Assembly: GCA_037447655.1 (NCBI GenBank)
Contig: JBBHKE010000907.1
Location: forward strand, 1-64,000
Source of the DNA: Zygnema cylindricum
Lineage: Eukaryota; Streptophyta; Zygnematophyceae; Zygnematales; Zygnemataceae
Reading direction: 5' to 3'
DNA: 64,000 nucleotides
The translations under genes and the position numbers were made by a program. Shown piece after piece: positions 1 through 10,444 of this stretch. A model generated the notes under the pieces. That model saw only the letters and a list, made by a program, of their open reading frames with translations, made no database searches and was not told the DNA's origin. Positions within the stretch are counted from its first letter, which is position 1; each line of letters begins with the position of its first letter.

Positions 1-656
1 CTTTTTTTCGGAAGTCACACAGTATAAGCCATAAACAAAAAGTATAAGGACATGCTTGCAAGGTACGAAATTTCTGAAAATGCAGTGGAACTGATAAAGG
101 AAAAGTATAAGGACATTCTTGATAAAGGAAAAGCATAAGGATATTGAAAAGTAAGCTTTAGTAAGTCTTAGAAATTTGAGTCTACGACTTAGAATAATTT
201 TGGAATACCAATTGTTCAATATTGACCAAATTTAGTGTAGATTTTTGTACTATCTACACGAATAGTTATCTTTAAGTAAATTAGTGTGTACGGCCGCCAA
301 TGAATGTGGACGTGATAAGAATCACCTGGACTTTTAGGGTATAGATATTGTTAGTGGACAATTCTGGTCCAAACACTTAGATTTTTGTCAGTAGTTTTTG
401 TCAGTAGGCTGTCTAGTGAACCCTGTACATACGTTTAAGATATTTTGAAGATCTTTAGAGTATTTAATTCAATTAGGAATGATCAGTTTGATACAGAATG
501 TACATTCTACACAAGAGTTAAGGAAATGAGAGCACTGAGTGCAGTTTAAGGTGTTTTGTGCTATATTGTCTTTGATTTGCTTGTAGTACATGTTTGTATG
601 GTTGAAAGACCTCTTTCAATTGTAGTTACATATCTTACACTATCGATCTAGTCTGA
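1..656. other. Gene-free left edge; possible retroelement leader
   Basis: No gene is supported here. Bases about 50-95 (GGACATGCTTGCAAGGTACG and onwards) recur at 843-890 and, inverted, at 3365-3415, where they lie inside hAT transposase remnants. A scrap of the same hAT family is therefore present. The stretch just before 690 could be an LTR/leader sequence in front of the short Pro/Ser-rich frame, but no LTR pair or primer-binding site can be shown. Confidence 0.4.
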
Positions 657-842
657 TTGGTATTTCTCTTTGGGTTTGCTTCCGCTAACATGTCTGATAA
701 TGGCTCAGCTCCTACTGCAAGTGCTCCTATTAGCCCTAGTGCTCCACCTGCTCCTCCAGGGACGAATATCCCAGCTGGTGCAAGTGTGACTCCTAGTGGG
801 AGTGGATCACAGCCGAGTCTAAATGCCCATGACCTACAATAA
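657..842 (+). pseudogene. Short Pro/Ser/Ala-rich open frame, unrecognised
   Basis: The frame encodes 61 residues; a second ATG at 690 would start a 50-residue version (MSDNGSAPTASAP...). It is rich in Pro, Ser, Ala and Gly, with no domain or catalytic motif. Such compositions occur in disordered N-termini of retrotransposon Gag proteins, and the frame stops exactly where hAT-like sequence begins (843). It may be a Gag N-terminus cut off by rearrangement, but that is inference. It could equally be a chance frame. Confidence 0.25.
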
Positions 843-1975
843 AGGACATGCTTACAGAGTACGGAATTTCTGAAAATGCAGTGGAACTGACACAACAACT
901 GCCATGAAAAAAACCGGTAAATCTATATCATGCGATTGGCACGGGTGTGTCGATCACCTCTTAGAGCCGGTCACCACGAAGGCACTTGGTAAAACCTGCG
1001 AATCTTGTAGGATTTTTCAAAGTTTCTTTAAGTTTTGCCACAAAACTAGGAATAGTCATTGTCTTATTATTACAAGTGGTGGTCCACTTATGCCATGCTT
1101 GCTTCACTCTTATATTTGAAAAGTCCATTATATTCACTTGTAATAACTGTTGTTCCAATAAATGCCAAATTAACTGAAGAGTCATGGACTGTAATCGAAA
1201 GAGGCGTCACTCTTTTGAAGTCTTTTATGGTAGCTCAAAAAGTGTTGGAAGGAGTAACTTACGTGACATTGAGTTGGGTTCTAATTATAATAAACTCACT
1301 GCTGAATGGATTGAAGAATGTGGTTGATGACACCTCACTAGGGAATGATGGCAAGGAATGTGGTTCATGACACCTCACTTGGGAATGATGGGCATTCGGC
1401 AATTCACTAAACTGCCTCCGAGATGGTTTCTAATATTGGAACGCAGTTTGGCACTCTTGAGCTTACCACCCTCCACCTAAAAATGTTTATTGCTTGTGCG
1501 TTGGATCCAAGGACAAAACTTGTTTTTTTGTCTTTTTAAAAGCAAGACAAAATTTGGCAGGAAACACTAATTGTTTTGTTGGAGAAGTTTGACGCGGATG
1601 TCAAAGGTTCTCAATCTTCAGAAGTTGTTGCGGAAAGTGGAATGTTAGAAACAGAGAGTATGTCTATCGTGGATATGGTTGTTAGGGATGATGAGGATGA
1701 TGATGATATTTTTATGACCCTAAAAACAAAGTTACTGATGTCTACACGTCTGGAATGGAAAGTCCTCCAAAAAATTCTGATCATAAACTCACCCGAGATA
1801 AGTTTAAAGAGCATTTGCTCTATAAAATCCAACTCTACAAATGATATAATATTTTAGACCATTCCGAAAATGAGCCAAGGAACCCTTTAAAATAGTGGGC
1901 TGAAAAATGGAAACTGTTTCCAACATTGAGATCTTTAGCTCGAACTAATTTGTACGGAACCTCAATTAACGTCAA
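843..1975 (+). pseudogene. hAT-family transposase remnant 1 (RNase H-like core to dimerisation end)
   Basis: Broken hAT transposase reading on the + strand in three frames. Visible family landmarks, in order: a WH-C-DH segment (about 940-975), resembling the hAT Cys/His 'CxxH' region; a stretch ending in SWTVIERGVTLLKSFMVAQK (1183-1242), the typical hAT 'W..ie....lL.pf..a...l.g' block, followed by LSWVL; CALDPRTKLVFL (1496-1531), matching the 'lLDPRfK...fl' block; a Glu/Asp-rich linker (1680-1720); and PLK-stop-WAEKWKLFPTLRSLAR (about 1885-1945), the C-terminal dimerisation motif 'PL.WW.....fP.la.lAr' with a TAG in place of the first Trp. The BED zinc finger and first catalytic part are missing. 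Frameshifts and stops make it non-functional. The same family is present inverted at 2905-4007. Confidence 0.75.
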
Positions 1976-2814
1976 GGAAAAATTAAAATCACGTACACTA
2001 TTTTTGGAAAAAAATCAAAATTTTAAGAACCCAAATTAGTGACCTTGACACTAATAACGATGCGCGGTGTAGTTTATTTAGAAGGATCTTGTAAAGCAAC
2101 GGAATCCTTTATCAATGTTCGTGATGAAAATGGGAAGTTGATTAAAAAAGAAGTAAGCAATGACAATACTGTGGGAAATAGGGTAATTGGGGATGGAAAA
2201 CAGCCAAAGGAATTGGCAAAAAAAATTGGAGATTGGTGGACATGTTCTTCAAAAAACAATTAACGAAGTGGTAACATTTAATTATTTTGTACATTTATAG
2301 AATGTACGGTGGAAACATTTTAGATTTTGAGAGGGTACAAATTAAAAAGGTATGAATCTTAAGATTTGCATGATTTGAAATCAGTAATTTTGTAAAATTT
2401 TAAAACATTAAGGATTTGCGAATTGAATTTTTAAAATTATGACATTTATGATTTTGGGAGATTGAGATTTCGGAAATTTGGCAATCTAGCAAATTTCCAG
2501 ATGTATGGTTATTGATTATGTATGTCGGTGGATTGAGGCATATGAAACATGTAAATTGATGTCCGTAAGGTGGACTAAAAATAGCCCTAAAAATATGTCA
2601 TATACAACACTATGTACCGAATCAATGTATGTGGAATCTGCGACAATGGCGCATAATCGTCCAAATTTGAAATTTCAACTTATGTATTTATTTTGCCTGA
2701 GCTTATTAATGATCATTTTTAAAATGGATTGAAAAATTCATTTAAAAGTATAAAAACTACTATAGACAAACTATGGAAGTGATATCAGGGCGCAAATAAC
2801 CTTGCAAAAAAAAC
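1976..2814. other. AT-rich stretch without a recognisable gene
   Basis: Only short open frames occur (for example 2039-2263, 74 codons, Lys/Asp-rich and resembling nothing I can name). The left part may be the tail of the hAT remnant. No terminal inverted repeat, RNA gene or coding block is evident. Confidence 0.5.
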
Positions 2815-2940
2815 AAACAGTCAAAAGGACTTTTTAGAAAGGTAGGAGAGCGTGGAACCTAAGTAAAACCACCCCAAAATAAAAAACAATCAAGAAAAAA
2901 TTGCGATTTCTTCTCGAAATCGGGGGGGAGGGGGTGTTTC
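2815..2940. repeat. Copy 1 of a short dispersed repeat
   Basis: Begins CAGTCAAAAGGAC and runs through AAGTAAAACC, a purine/A-rich stretch and a CGAAATCGGGGGG block. The same order of motifs recurs at 5958-6075 in the same orientation. It borders the inverted hAT remnant here and the foldback element there, so it may be an end fragment of a shared transposon. Identity of the element is unknown. Confidence 0.55.
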
Positions 2941-4007
2941 TCCTTCCAACACTCTTTGAGATACCATAGAAGGCTTCAAAAGAGTGACGCGTCTTTCGAT
3001 TACAGTCCATGACTCTTCAATTAATTTGGCATTTATTGGAACAACAATTATTATAAGTGCGCATAATGGACTTTTCAAATATAAAAGTGAAGCAAGCATG
3101 GCATAAGTGGACCACCACTTTGTAGCTACATTTGGAACAGTGGATTTCCATTTAATTCCTAATTCTGTGGCAAAACTTTTAAAAGACCGTTTGCTCTTGG
3201 AGAGCTTTATAAAAATTTTACAAGATTCCTTGCAGTTTTGATATATCTACACACACCTGGATCTGCAACGAATTTTCTGGTTGACCAACTCTAAGAGGTG
3301 ACAACACACTGGTGCCAATCGCACGACATAAAATTTACCGATTTTTTTCATGGCAGCTACCGTGTCAATTCTACTGCATTTTCAGAAATTTCGTGCTCTG
3401 CAAGCATGTCCTTTCTCCTTGAAAGAGTTTGACCAGACTAGCCTTGATGCCTATCTCCTCCATTCTGGTTGTTAAGCCCCGACGATCGGGGATTGCAACC
3501 TTCAGTGCTAACCCCTTCACCATCTTGCAAAACCCCACGCTCTCTGCCACACTTAGCCGTTGGGAGTCCAAAACTATCCAAAGAGAAAGTTTGTCTTTAA
3601 AAGAGTTGGCAGCTCCCTTATTAATACAGTCATTGAGTGTTTCTGGTTTCTCCTCAATCTCCTTCAGTTTTCCGACTGTAAATATATTTTTATGGTTATG
3701 TTTTAGGTGAGATACTTAATAAGTAGGGCTCAGGGACTTCCCTCTAGCCCAGACATCTCACAATAATTACACAGTTCACAGTAATTACAAAATGTCTTAT
3801 CTAAATGTTGCCATCCTGCAATATCTATAAATGTTGCTATACTTTAGACATTGCTCTTTTCGGGATGAGCATTTTTGAATTCTTCTCTATTTTCTTTGGT
3901 AAGTTCTCAAATTCTTTCATATTCTCAATGTCTTCTACCTCCACATCCAACAATGTGCCATCCTCCTCTCCTCCTATGGTGTTGCTTTCTTTTTCATGAT
4001 AAGCCAT
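2905..4007 (-). pseudogene. hAT-family transposase remnant 2 (BED start to mid-core)
   Basis: Read on the - strand, an ATG at 4007 opens a Glu/Asp-rich N-terminus that ends in PKRAMSKV, a stop codon, then QHL. This resembles the start of a BED zinc finger (S-x-V-W-x-H-F) with the Trp codon turned into a stop. Further on (3571-3371) comes LDSQRLSVAESVGFCKMVKG with ALKVAIPDRRGLTTRM, matching the hAT block 'D.qPlsvVe..GF..lv..L.P.Y.iPsR.tl...'. The last part (3099-2905) duplicates the 'ESWTVIER..TLLKPSMVSQ' block of remnant 1. Together with 843-1975 it forms an inverted repeat around 2 kb of unrelated AT-rich DNA. An AG with a preceding pyrimidine tract near 3678 suggests the gene once had an intron. 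Stops and frame breaks make it a pseudogene. Confidence 0.7.
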
Positions 4008-4361
4008 CAAAATGAATAATTATATATTTTCTCTATTTTGTATGCACTATTATATCCTTTAATGAGTGCTTCTTGTTTGAGATTTTTCAAAAAATGGAGG
4101 CAGTAAATGGCAACAGTGTGACAGTGTGACAAATCTGTTTGTTTGGTTTTGGAAAAAGTTAGACATTATAATGTTACTACAAATTTCAGTTTCGGTACTA
4201 TAATTCTAGTACTATAAACCATTATTTGAAATTTGTCAACGTTTATGTGTTGTGTTGTCCGTACTAAACTCTTGTTAAACAAAATACGGAGCAGTTTTTC
4301 ATATGTGGCATGCCACGCTAGATAAAGTCAATAATATGGTCTCGGAGCGATATATCAGGAC

Positions 4362-5245
4362 CAGAGGTCGCAAAAGTCAAAAATTTTCATACCCGAAACC
4401 GACCGTTTTTTTTTTTTCAAAATCTCAGTAACCGACGCTTGACCGAGTTTTGTCACGCTCCAAAATTGTTAACCGTTAACCAACCGTCGTTTACGAAAAA
4501 AAAAAAAAAAACCGAATCTTGATTTTTCGCGACTAACCGTGCCCGCCCGTAACCGAAAAAGTACAAAATTAATCAATGTACGATGAATCAATGTACGACG
4601 GAATAAGCCAATAATTACAATTTGTCGCGTTCCCTAAGATTTGCGAAATGAATAGTGTACTACTGTGTTAGATTTGCGACGCTTTGTCGCGTTGCCTAAG
4701 ATTTTCGAAATGAATACTGTACTTCCGTGTCAGATTTGCGACGCTTTGTCGCGTTCCCTAAGATTTTCGAAATGAATAGTGACTACCGTGTCAGATTAGC
4801 GACGCTTTGTCGCGTTGCCTTTGATTTGCGAAATAAATAGCTTACTACAGTACCGTGTCAGATTTGCGACGCTAATCATGATGTCACGTACTTCCACGAT
4901 GCCAAAGAGTACAAAGTACATGAATGTTGGATTATCTTTTTGTAAGATTCGTGAAATGAATAGTGTTAGTACCGTGTCAGATTTGCGACGCTAATCATGA
5001 TGCCACGTACTTCCACGATACCAAAAGTACAAAGAACAATAATGTTGGAAAAAAAAAGTACAAAATTTTCATTTTTTTTGGTTTTTTGTTTGACCGACCG
5101 TAACTGACCGTTTTTTTTTTCTTGGTGAGTCAACCGACCGTAACCGCCCGACCCCCAAAATTTGGCAACCGAATCAGTTCTGGATCCGGTGCGGGCGGTC
5201 GGTCAACGGTCGGTCACGGTTTCGGTTGACCGTTTGCGACCTCTG
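4362..5245. mobile_element. hAT-type MITE with exact 8-bp target duplication
   Basis: Ends are CAGAGGTCGCAAA at 4362 and its exact reverse complement TTTGCGACCTCTG ending at 5245; the inverted repeats continue imperfectly (…CCGAAACCG..ACCGACCG). The element is flanked by ATCAGGAC at 4354-4361 and again at 5246-5253, a perfect 8-bp target duplication. The CAGRGGTCGCAAA-like terminus and 8-bp duplication are the signature of the hAT superfamily. The 884-bp interior has no transposase, so it is non-autonomous. It inserted into the left arm of the foldback element and is therefore younger. Confidence 0.9.
4621..5040. repeat. Tandem repeat of about 62 bp inside the MITE
   Basis: Four to five consecutive copies of a unit containing TTTGTCGCGTTSCCTAAGAT, CGAAATGAATAGTG and GTGTCAGATTTGCGACGC occupy 4621-4871. 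A more divergent copy with an added CTAATCATGATGYCACGTAC block sits at 4870-4920 and 4950-5020. This is a minisatellite carried within a transposable element. Confidence 0.8.
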
Positions 5246-5957
5246 ATCAGGACCCTTTACTGTCGATAACCGATAACCGTCAGTATCGGTGTTATCGCGA
5301 TAAATTTCTTGCCGGTACACAATACTAAATTTTGACATCGTAAAAGCTGGCCGGTCGTGTGGTCATATTTTTATGACGGTCGACGTTCAGAAGCGCGACA
5401 AACTTTTAACCGGCTGATTATACTGTTTCGCAAGTCAAAGCTCTTCAAGGGATTGAACGTCAAATCTTGCTCAACGGCACCAAATTTGTACTACAGTACT
5501 GTGTAAATACTAGCGTTATGTATCGGTAAAAAAATTATTGCGATAACACCGATACCGATAGTTATCGGTTATCGAACGGTTAAAGGTCCTGATATATCCG
5601 TCCGAGACCAACAAATTCCATATCGGCGATAATCTAAAAAATATAGTATGCATATAATAGTACTTTATAATATACTGTATTATATCATAAACTTTATATA
5701 GCATGGTATGCCATGTGTAAGAATTTGTTCCGTACGGTGTTTAACTGAATTTTATTACGGATAGCTTTGCACATAAACGTTGAAAAAATTAAAATAATAG
5801 TTTATAGTTCTAAAATTATAGTACCGAAACGAAAATAATAAAGTACATTGTAATTTGTAAAATCAAAATTTTTCGAAAACCAAACGAACCGACAAACAAA
5901 GCATACGAACAAATATGTCAGACCGTCGCCATTAATTGCCATTTATAAAAAAATAAC

Positions 5958-6075
5958 AGTCAAAAGGACATGCTTGAAAGGGTACCCAAGTAAAACCCCC
6001 TTAAATTAAAAATAATGAAGGAAATACCGCGATTCTTTACCGAAATCGGGGGGAAGGGCGTCCGGGGAATAACAC
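5958..6075. repeat. Copy 2 of the short dispersed repeat
   Basis: Starts CAGTCAAAAGGACATGC and contains AAGTAAAACCCCC and CGAAATCGGGGGGAAGG, paralleling 2815-2940 in the same orientation. It directly follows the right end of the foldback element. Confidence 0.55.
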
Positions 6076-6144
6076 GTACAGTTGAGTGTACAGGCCGTAC
6101 ATCTATTTGTACTGTCCGTACAGATATCGCTGATAGTTATCGAT

Positions 6145-6205
6145 ATCGGTGTTATCGCCGATAAAAACCGATAAATATCGGGTATTTATCGGCGATAACA
6201 CCGAT
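6145..6205. repeat. Perfect 21-bp hairpin (ATCGGTGTTATCGCCGATAAA)
   Basis: Bases 6145-6165 and 6185-6205 are exact reverse complements separated by 19 bp. The same GGTGTTATCG motif occurs in the foldback arms near 5300 and 5540, so this is probably a tip of a related foldback element. No coding sequence is involved. Confidence 0.75.
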
Positions 6206-6289
6206 AACGATATATCTAACCAATATATCGATTATCGGCTACCCGAAAAAAGATCTATGTCGGTTATCAGCAAATCCTTACCGACGAAC

Positions 6290-7310
6290 GTACTAAATCG
6301 TTAAAAATAAATAAAATATAATAAAATATAATAAAATAGTAAAATTCTTACCCTCGTCAACAACGACATGAGCTGCAAATCTGTCGTTTTTTTCCGTATC
6401 ATTGAGATTCAGTGCGAACACTCAGAATGTTCATTGTCCAGTTTTGAAATTTACACTTGTACTTTCATGTACGGTAGCACATGAAATATAACTTTGTCGT
6501 ATATTTGTACAGAAAACTGAAATACATCTGAATTCGAGGGCGGATTCCGTTTCGAATATTCTGGAATCTGTTTCGATGTCGGGACTTAACCGTTAAAGGA
6601 TTTTCCTTAAAGTACTTTTTGGACGCTTCGTAAAAGCTAAAGTTTAACGACAGCGAAACAGACCTCAGGATGTTGGTAACGGAAGGCAAAAATTGCTCCC
6701 GCTCAGTGCATTATCCATTGTTTTTTTTTTTTGTTTTTTTTTTTTTCCCTTATATCCATTCTTACATATGTGTCAATATTAGGGTCCTGCCCGAGTTCAT
6801 TGAGTTACAAGTCACGACAAAAAACAATGAAAACTTAACTTACGCGAGTTCGAACCCTAAAACTCTCGCTTTATATTTTATTAGCTCATTTTCTGACGAC
6901 TTGAAATATAATATTGAACCGAATCTGTTTTTGTCTTTTGTTAAGACTGAATTTTGGCATTTCGTGTTGCGGACAGGATCTTAGAAGATACTGTATCTTA
7001 AAGACTCTCACAATCAGATTGACTCTTTCGAGATTGATGCACATGCGCTGTTAACTGTCCAATTTGGAATAACGACAAAGATATTTTCTGCTACAAGTTG
7101 CAAAAAGTACAGACAAGCGAGTCATTGAAATATTGAATGTTCGAAAGGATACCCGCGGAATAACCAAAAAATTAGAGAAGATTCGGAAAGTACATAAATC
7201 TTAAAGCTAAGCATTCAAAGGGGACTGCTTCCATGCTTAGGATTTCTTAAATCCAAGCATGGGTTCTGGATTTTTTTTTTATGATTCCTGGATCCAAGAA
7301 AAAGTAAACC
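6290..7310. other. AT-rich stretch, no supported gene
   Basis: Contains poly-T runs (6720-6746), TAAAATA-type repeats (6300-6345) and only short frames (for example 6670-6984, 104 codons, Phe-rich because of poly-T). None shows a recognisable domain, splice-linked continuation or start context, so none is called. Confidence 0.5.
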
Positions 7311-7520
7311 GTGCATCGCTATTAACGTTAATATCTTTTTTGCCCCATAAGACATATTTTCTCCGTACACGTTTGTCCGATTTTCAGATGGAGACCTGGA
7401 ATCGGAAGGTGAGAATCTTGCCTTTCATTTGCAACCGTCAGGTCATAATCCGACAAGCGTGTACGGAAAAAGATGTTTTAAGTCGCAAAAAAACATTAAC
7501 AATAAGGTTACTTTCGCATG
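7311..7520. repeat. Imperfect inverted repeat, arms of about 75 bp
   Basis: The left arm (about 7311-7388: ATTAACGTTAATATC, AAGACATATTTTCTCCGTAC, ACGTTTGTCCGATT) matches the reverse complement of the right arm (about 7442-7520) with scattered mismatches and a loop of about 55 bp. It is probably a decayed foldback transposon. The overlapping 106-codon frame at 7259-7579 is a by-product and is not called. Confidence 0.6.
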
Positions 7521-7665
7521 TGCTGAAGTTACAGCTATTTTCTTTACAATTATTTTTTGTTGTTTTCCTCCATAACTAAAAAAAATGAGAAAATCAGCAG
7601 CCGTACCAAAAAATTGAAATTACCACCGTGCAAGTTGCGTTACCTTGAAACTTTATATCTATTGG

Positions 7666-8103
7666 TAGTGTTGGGTATCGGGTAGTTTCATATCGCGATA
7701 ATTTCGATATTCGATATATCGAATATCGATCGAACAGATTCCTCGATATATCGTACCGGGACCAACATAAATTATCGCGATATATATCGCAAAAATTGCT
7801 TGTCCGTACAGTGAGAGTACGGAAAACTGTACGAAAAAACGTACGGAAAAGAGTACGGAAATTTTGCCCCCCCCCCCCCCCCCACTGAGCGCTCGGGGGG
7901 GGGGGGGGGGGGGGGGGGGGGTTTGAAAAAAAAATTTAAAATTTTCATTTTCGATATATCGTCGATACGATATATCGGCGATATATTGGCAATATATCGC
8001 GATATTTCGATAATCGATATATCGAAGCGATATATCGATTATCGGGTACCTAAAATTCGGTACATATCGAATATCGGCAAGTGGTCCTCGATACCCAACA
8101 CTA
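7666..8103. mobile_element. hAT-type MITE 2 with exact 8-bp target duplication
   Basis: Starts TAGTGTTGGGTATCG and ends CGATACCCAACACTA, perfect 15-bp terminal inverted repeats. TCTATTGG flanks it on both sides (7658-7665 and 8104-8111), an exact 8-bp target duplication. The 438-bp interior consists mainly of nested CGATATATCG palindromes around a C-run/G-run hairpin and has no transposase. The 8-bp duplication points to the hAT superfamily; the family is unknown. The intact duplication implies a relatively recent insertion. Confidence 0.9.
7867..7921. repeat. C17-GAGCGCTC-G27 hairpin
   Basis: Seventeen consecutive C, then ACTGAGCGCTC (containing the perfect 8-bp palindrome GAGCGCTC), then 27 consecutive G. 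It sits at the centre of the MITE at 7666-8103. Run lengths are likely unreliable in any assembly. The G run could form quadruplex structure. Confidence 0.9.
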
Positions 8104-8189
8104 TCTATTGGAGTTTGTTATCTAGCGCGATGCAGTTTGCTGTCTAGCGCGTTTCGAACCACTTTCGTGTCCTTCCAGCTCATCTTCAA

Positions 8190-8231
8190 ACTTTGTATAA
8201 AATCACCTCGCGAGGTGATTTTACATAAAGT
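8190..8231. repeat. Extended palindrome centred on CCTCGCGAGG
   Basis: TAAAATCACCTCG/CGAGGTGATTTTA at 8198-8223 is a perfect 26-bp palindrome. Flanking CTTTGTA/CATAAAG extends it to about 40 bp with mismatches. It could be a transposon end pair or a cruciform-prone site; no protein-binding role can be shown. Confidence 0.7.
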
Positions 8232-8660
8232 TCCATGAGTTGAGCGAACAGGCAGATGCTATCGCACGTGCCGGAAGTTTTTGACAATTTTTGTGCATGG
8301 AGTACCAAAAAAAAACCCACTGCACGTTTCCAGCCTGTGCGTGACTTTGTTTTGTGCGCTTTTACACGGTCGAAACGTGGTTGTTGGACGAATATGTGCG
8401 AACGTGATATTTGACAATTCCGATTTCATCCCCTTTTTAGAGCGCGTATTCTTATGCGTCCGCAATTACTAAAACTCATTAATTATACTTTTTCACTTAA
8501 AAAAGTACGATTTTGTGCGGTCTTACAGTGACCGTGCACCACACTATTTAAAAGACAACGTACTTTCGTTTTGTTCGGTACTTGGAAAAAAACCCCAAAC
8601 GGCATAAAGAAAAAAACAGAATGAGTTATGCTATTTTAGATTTTGAAAAAAAAAAAGAGG
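8224..8660. other. No gene recognised
   Basis: AT-rich sequence with short frames on both strands (8259-8472). Nothing resembles a known domain, RNA or repeat end. Confidence 0.45.
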
Positions 8661-8703
8661 GACGAAATTAGTATACATTACGCTAATAGCAATTGGCGAT
8701 GTA

Positions 8704-9254
8704 CAGTACACCGTCAATCGCTATTAGAGTATATAACGCCAATTCGGTGCCCTTTTAAGAAAAAAAAAACCCGAAATACAATCCATAATTCTATTTTTTC
8801 CATTATTCTAATTAGGTTTTTTTTTCAATTAGCGTTAATAAGGAAAGTACACTGCGATGGAAATAGTGTGGCGTACGGACAGGGTATCTCCGTACGAAAT
8901 GGTACTTTTTGAATTACAAAGGCATAAAAAGACACTTAACATTATTGCGCACACATGTGAATGTGCACTGGAAGAAAGCGAGGCAAACTCGTCGAAAGAA
9001 ATCACGTTCTCATATGTTCGTCCGTCGACCGTGTGAACTGCGCGGCGGTGTACGAATTGTCAGATTCTGTACAGGTACACAGATTACTGTAGACATCGAA
9101 AGGGCGGGTATTTATTATTCAGGACAACCCAAATTACAGTTAGGGATTAATTAGGATATATATATTTAAAAAAAAATTCCCGATTAGTGTTAATAACACT
9201 AATTTTTTTTACGCTATTTATTCCTTTACTCTAATAGCGATTGACGGTGTACTG
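8704..9254. mobile_element. Tc1/mariner-like MITE (TA target duplication)
   Basis: Perfect 28-bp terminal inverted repeats, beginning CAGTACACCGTCAATCGCTA at 8704 and mirrored at 9227-9254. They are flanked by TA on each side (8702-8703 and 9255-9256), the target duplication of the Tc1/mariner superfamily. The 551-bp interior is AT-rich with poly-A/T and has no DD(E/D) transposase, so the element is non-autonomous. A diverged, inverted scrap of the same terminus (CTAATAGCAATTGGCGATGTAC) abuts its left end at 8682-8703, so it may have inserted next to or into a relative. Confidence 0.75.
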
Positions 9255-9259
9255 TACTA

Positions 9260-10440
9260 CAGCTCTCAGACAGAAAGCTATATTGCGAGCAGAAAGCTTT
9301 TAAAATCCTCACGGAAACCCGCCAATTTGGCCGCCCGTTCAGGCTGAAAATTGTACGGTCATAAAGACTTTTTTAAATTTGTCATAAAGCTCCGCGTGGC
9401 TTCTTCTTAGACTTCCGGCTGATGACGACAAATCTGATTGGTTGAAATGCATTTTTCGTGGCCCTCAGATTCTGCAGCTTTCAAATGTACGTATCACAAG
9501 GTAGTGACGTGTCATTACAAGCTATACGCATCTGATTCTGTCTGTTGGAGGGGAAAAATCAACTTTAATTCCCTTTCACTGAGGGTGACGTGGATTGCTT
9601 TATGCGGTTGCGATTTGAAACTCCGTACGATACTCGATCATACGCGCTTTATTGGATCCGCGTGGCACTTTGGAGGTTGTTCCGCAATATTAGATACGTC
9701 ACATTAAAGTTAAATCTTGTCAGAGTTTGATTCTGCACGTGCAGACAAGCAAAAAGCGCACTTCGAATCGGATTCGATTCTAGATGCACTTTTCGCGTCA
9801 ATCATCGTGCGTCTGATTTTGATCGGACGGTCAGGAAACTTGTATGCAGTGTTTCGGCATGTGTGGGAAAAGTTTGTAATTTGACTTTTAGAACACACAC
9901 TGTTAAAAATTAAATTAACAGTTGGCGTAATCTGTGAAATATTTTAGGAGTCAGAATGTGGCGTATCAGATTTCATATTGCCAGAAGAGAGGAGAATATA
10001 AACGCCGGGCAGTGAAAAAAGTTTACAAGTTTAACTAAACTAAAAAAAACGGTTGCGGGCAATGTAAGATTTGATTTGGATTAAAAAAATATTGAGCACT
10101 TTGTAAAATCGACAATTAATAAATCTCGCGAACACGCAGGCCAATTTTCTTTTTACATCTGCCCGCATCGACAACAATAATAATGGTACGGTAATGAAAA
10201 AAGGCCAAATCTAAAAATCGAAATGAGAAAAACGCGCGGGAGCGCGTGGGAGATCCGATGATTTACGCGAATCACGGAAGAAAATCTGCATTGTGTCGTT
10301 TGCGACGTGGCCGTATGTGTGTTTGAAAATTTTAACGATATGTACGTGGACAATTCCGTAAATACGGACACAGGAGTTTTCCGTACATATAGTACGTGTA
10401 CGGACCTGCATTGTCCTTATAACACACCTTTAGCCCACAA
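9260..10440. other. Stretch with no recognised gene before the polypurine array
   Basis: Mixed-composition DNA with several short frames (longest 89 codons at 9438-9707). None has a recognisable motif. No RNA gene or transposon end is evident; TACGGA/GTACGG words are frequent here as in other unassigned parts of the window. Confidence 0.45.
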
Positions 10441-10444
10441 AGGT

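Larger units (their letters stand above)
4092..5945. mobile_element. Foldback (long terminal inverted repeat) element, split by a MITE
   Basis: Left arm 4092-4361 plus 5254 to about 5340 pairs with right arm about 5500-5945 in reverse complement. Shared landmarks on both arms include CGTTTATGTG, TTTCGGTACTATAAT, GGCATGCCA/GGCATACCA, GTCTCGGA.CG.TATATCAGGACC and CGATAACCGATAA followed by TATCGGTGTTATCGC. Arms are about 350-450 bp with many substitutions and small gaps; only about 160 bp separate them. No transposase frame exists inside, so it is non-autonomous. The superfamily is unclear (Mutator-like or other foldback). The outer target duplication could not be determined. Confidence 0.7.

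Noticed and set aside
4621-5040. CRISPR-like array of regular repeats
   Set aside because: Units are contiguous and degenerate with no unique spacers, in a eukaryotic transposon.
6670-6984. 104-codon frame with a Phe-rich stretch
   Set aside because: The hydrophobic run is encoded by poly-T; no signal peptide logic or conserved motif.
8909-9154. 81-codon basic frame inside the mariner-like MITE
   Set aside because: No transposase motif; the element is too short to be autonomous.
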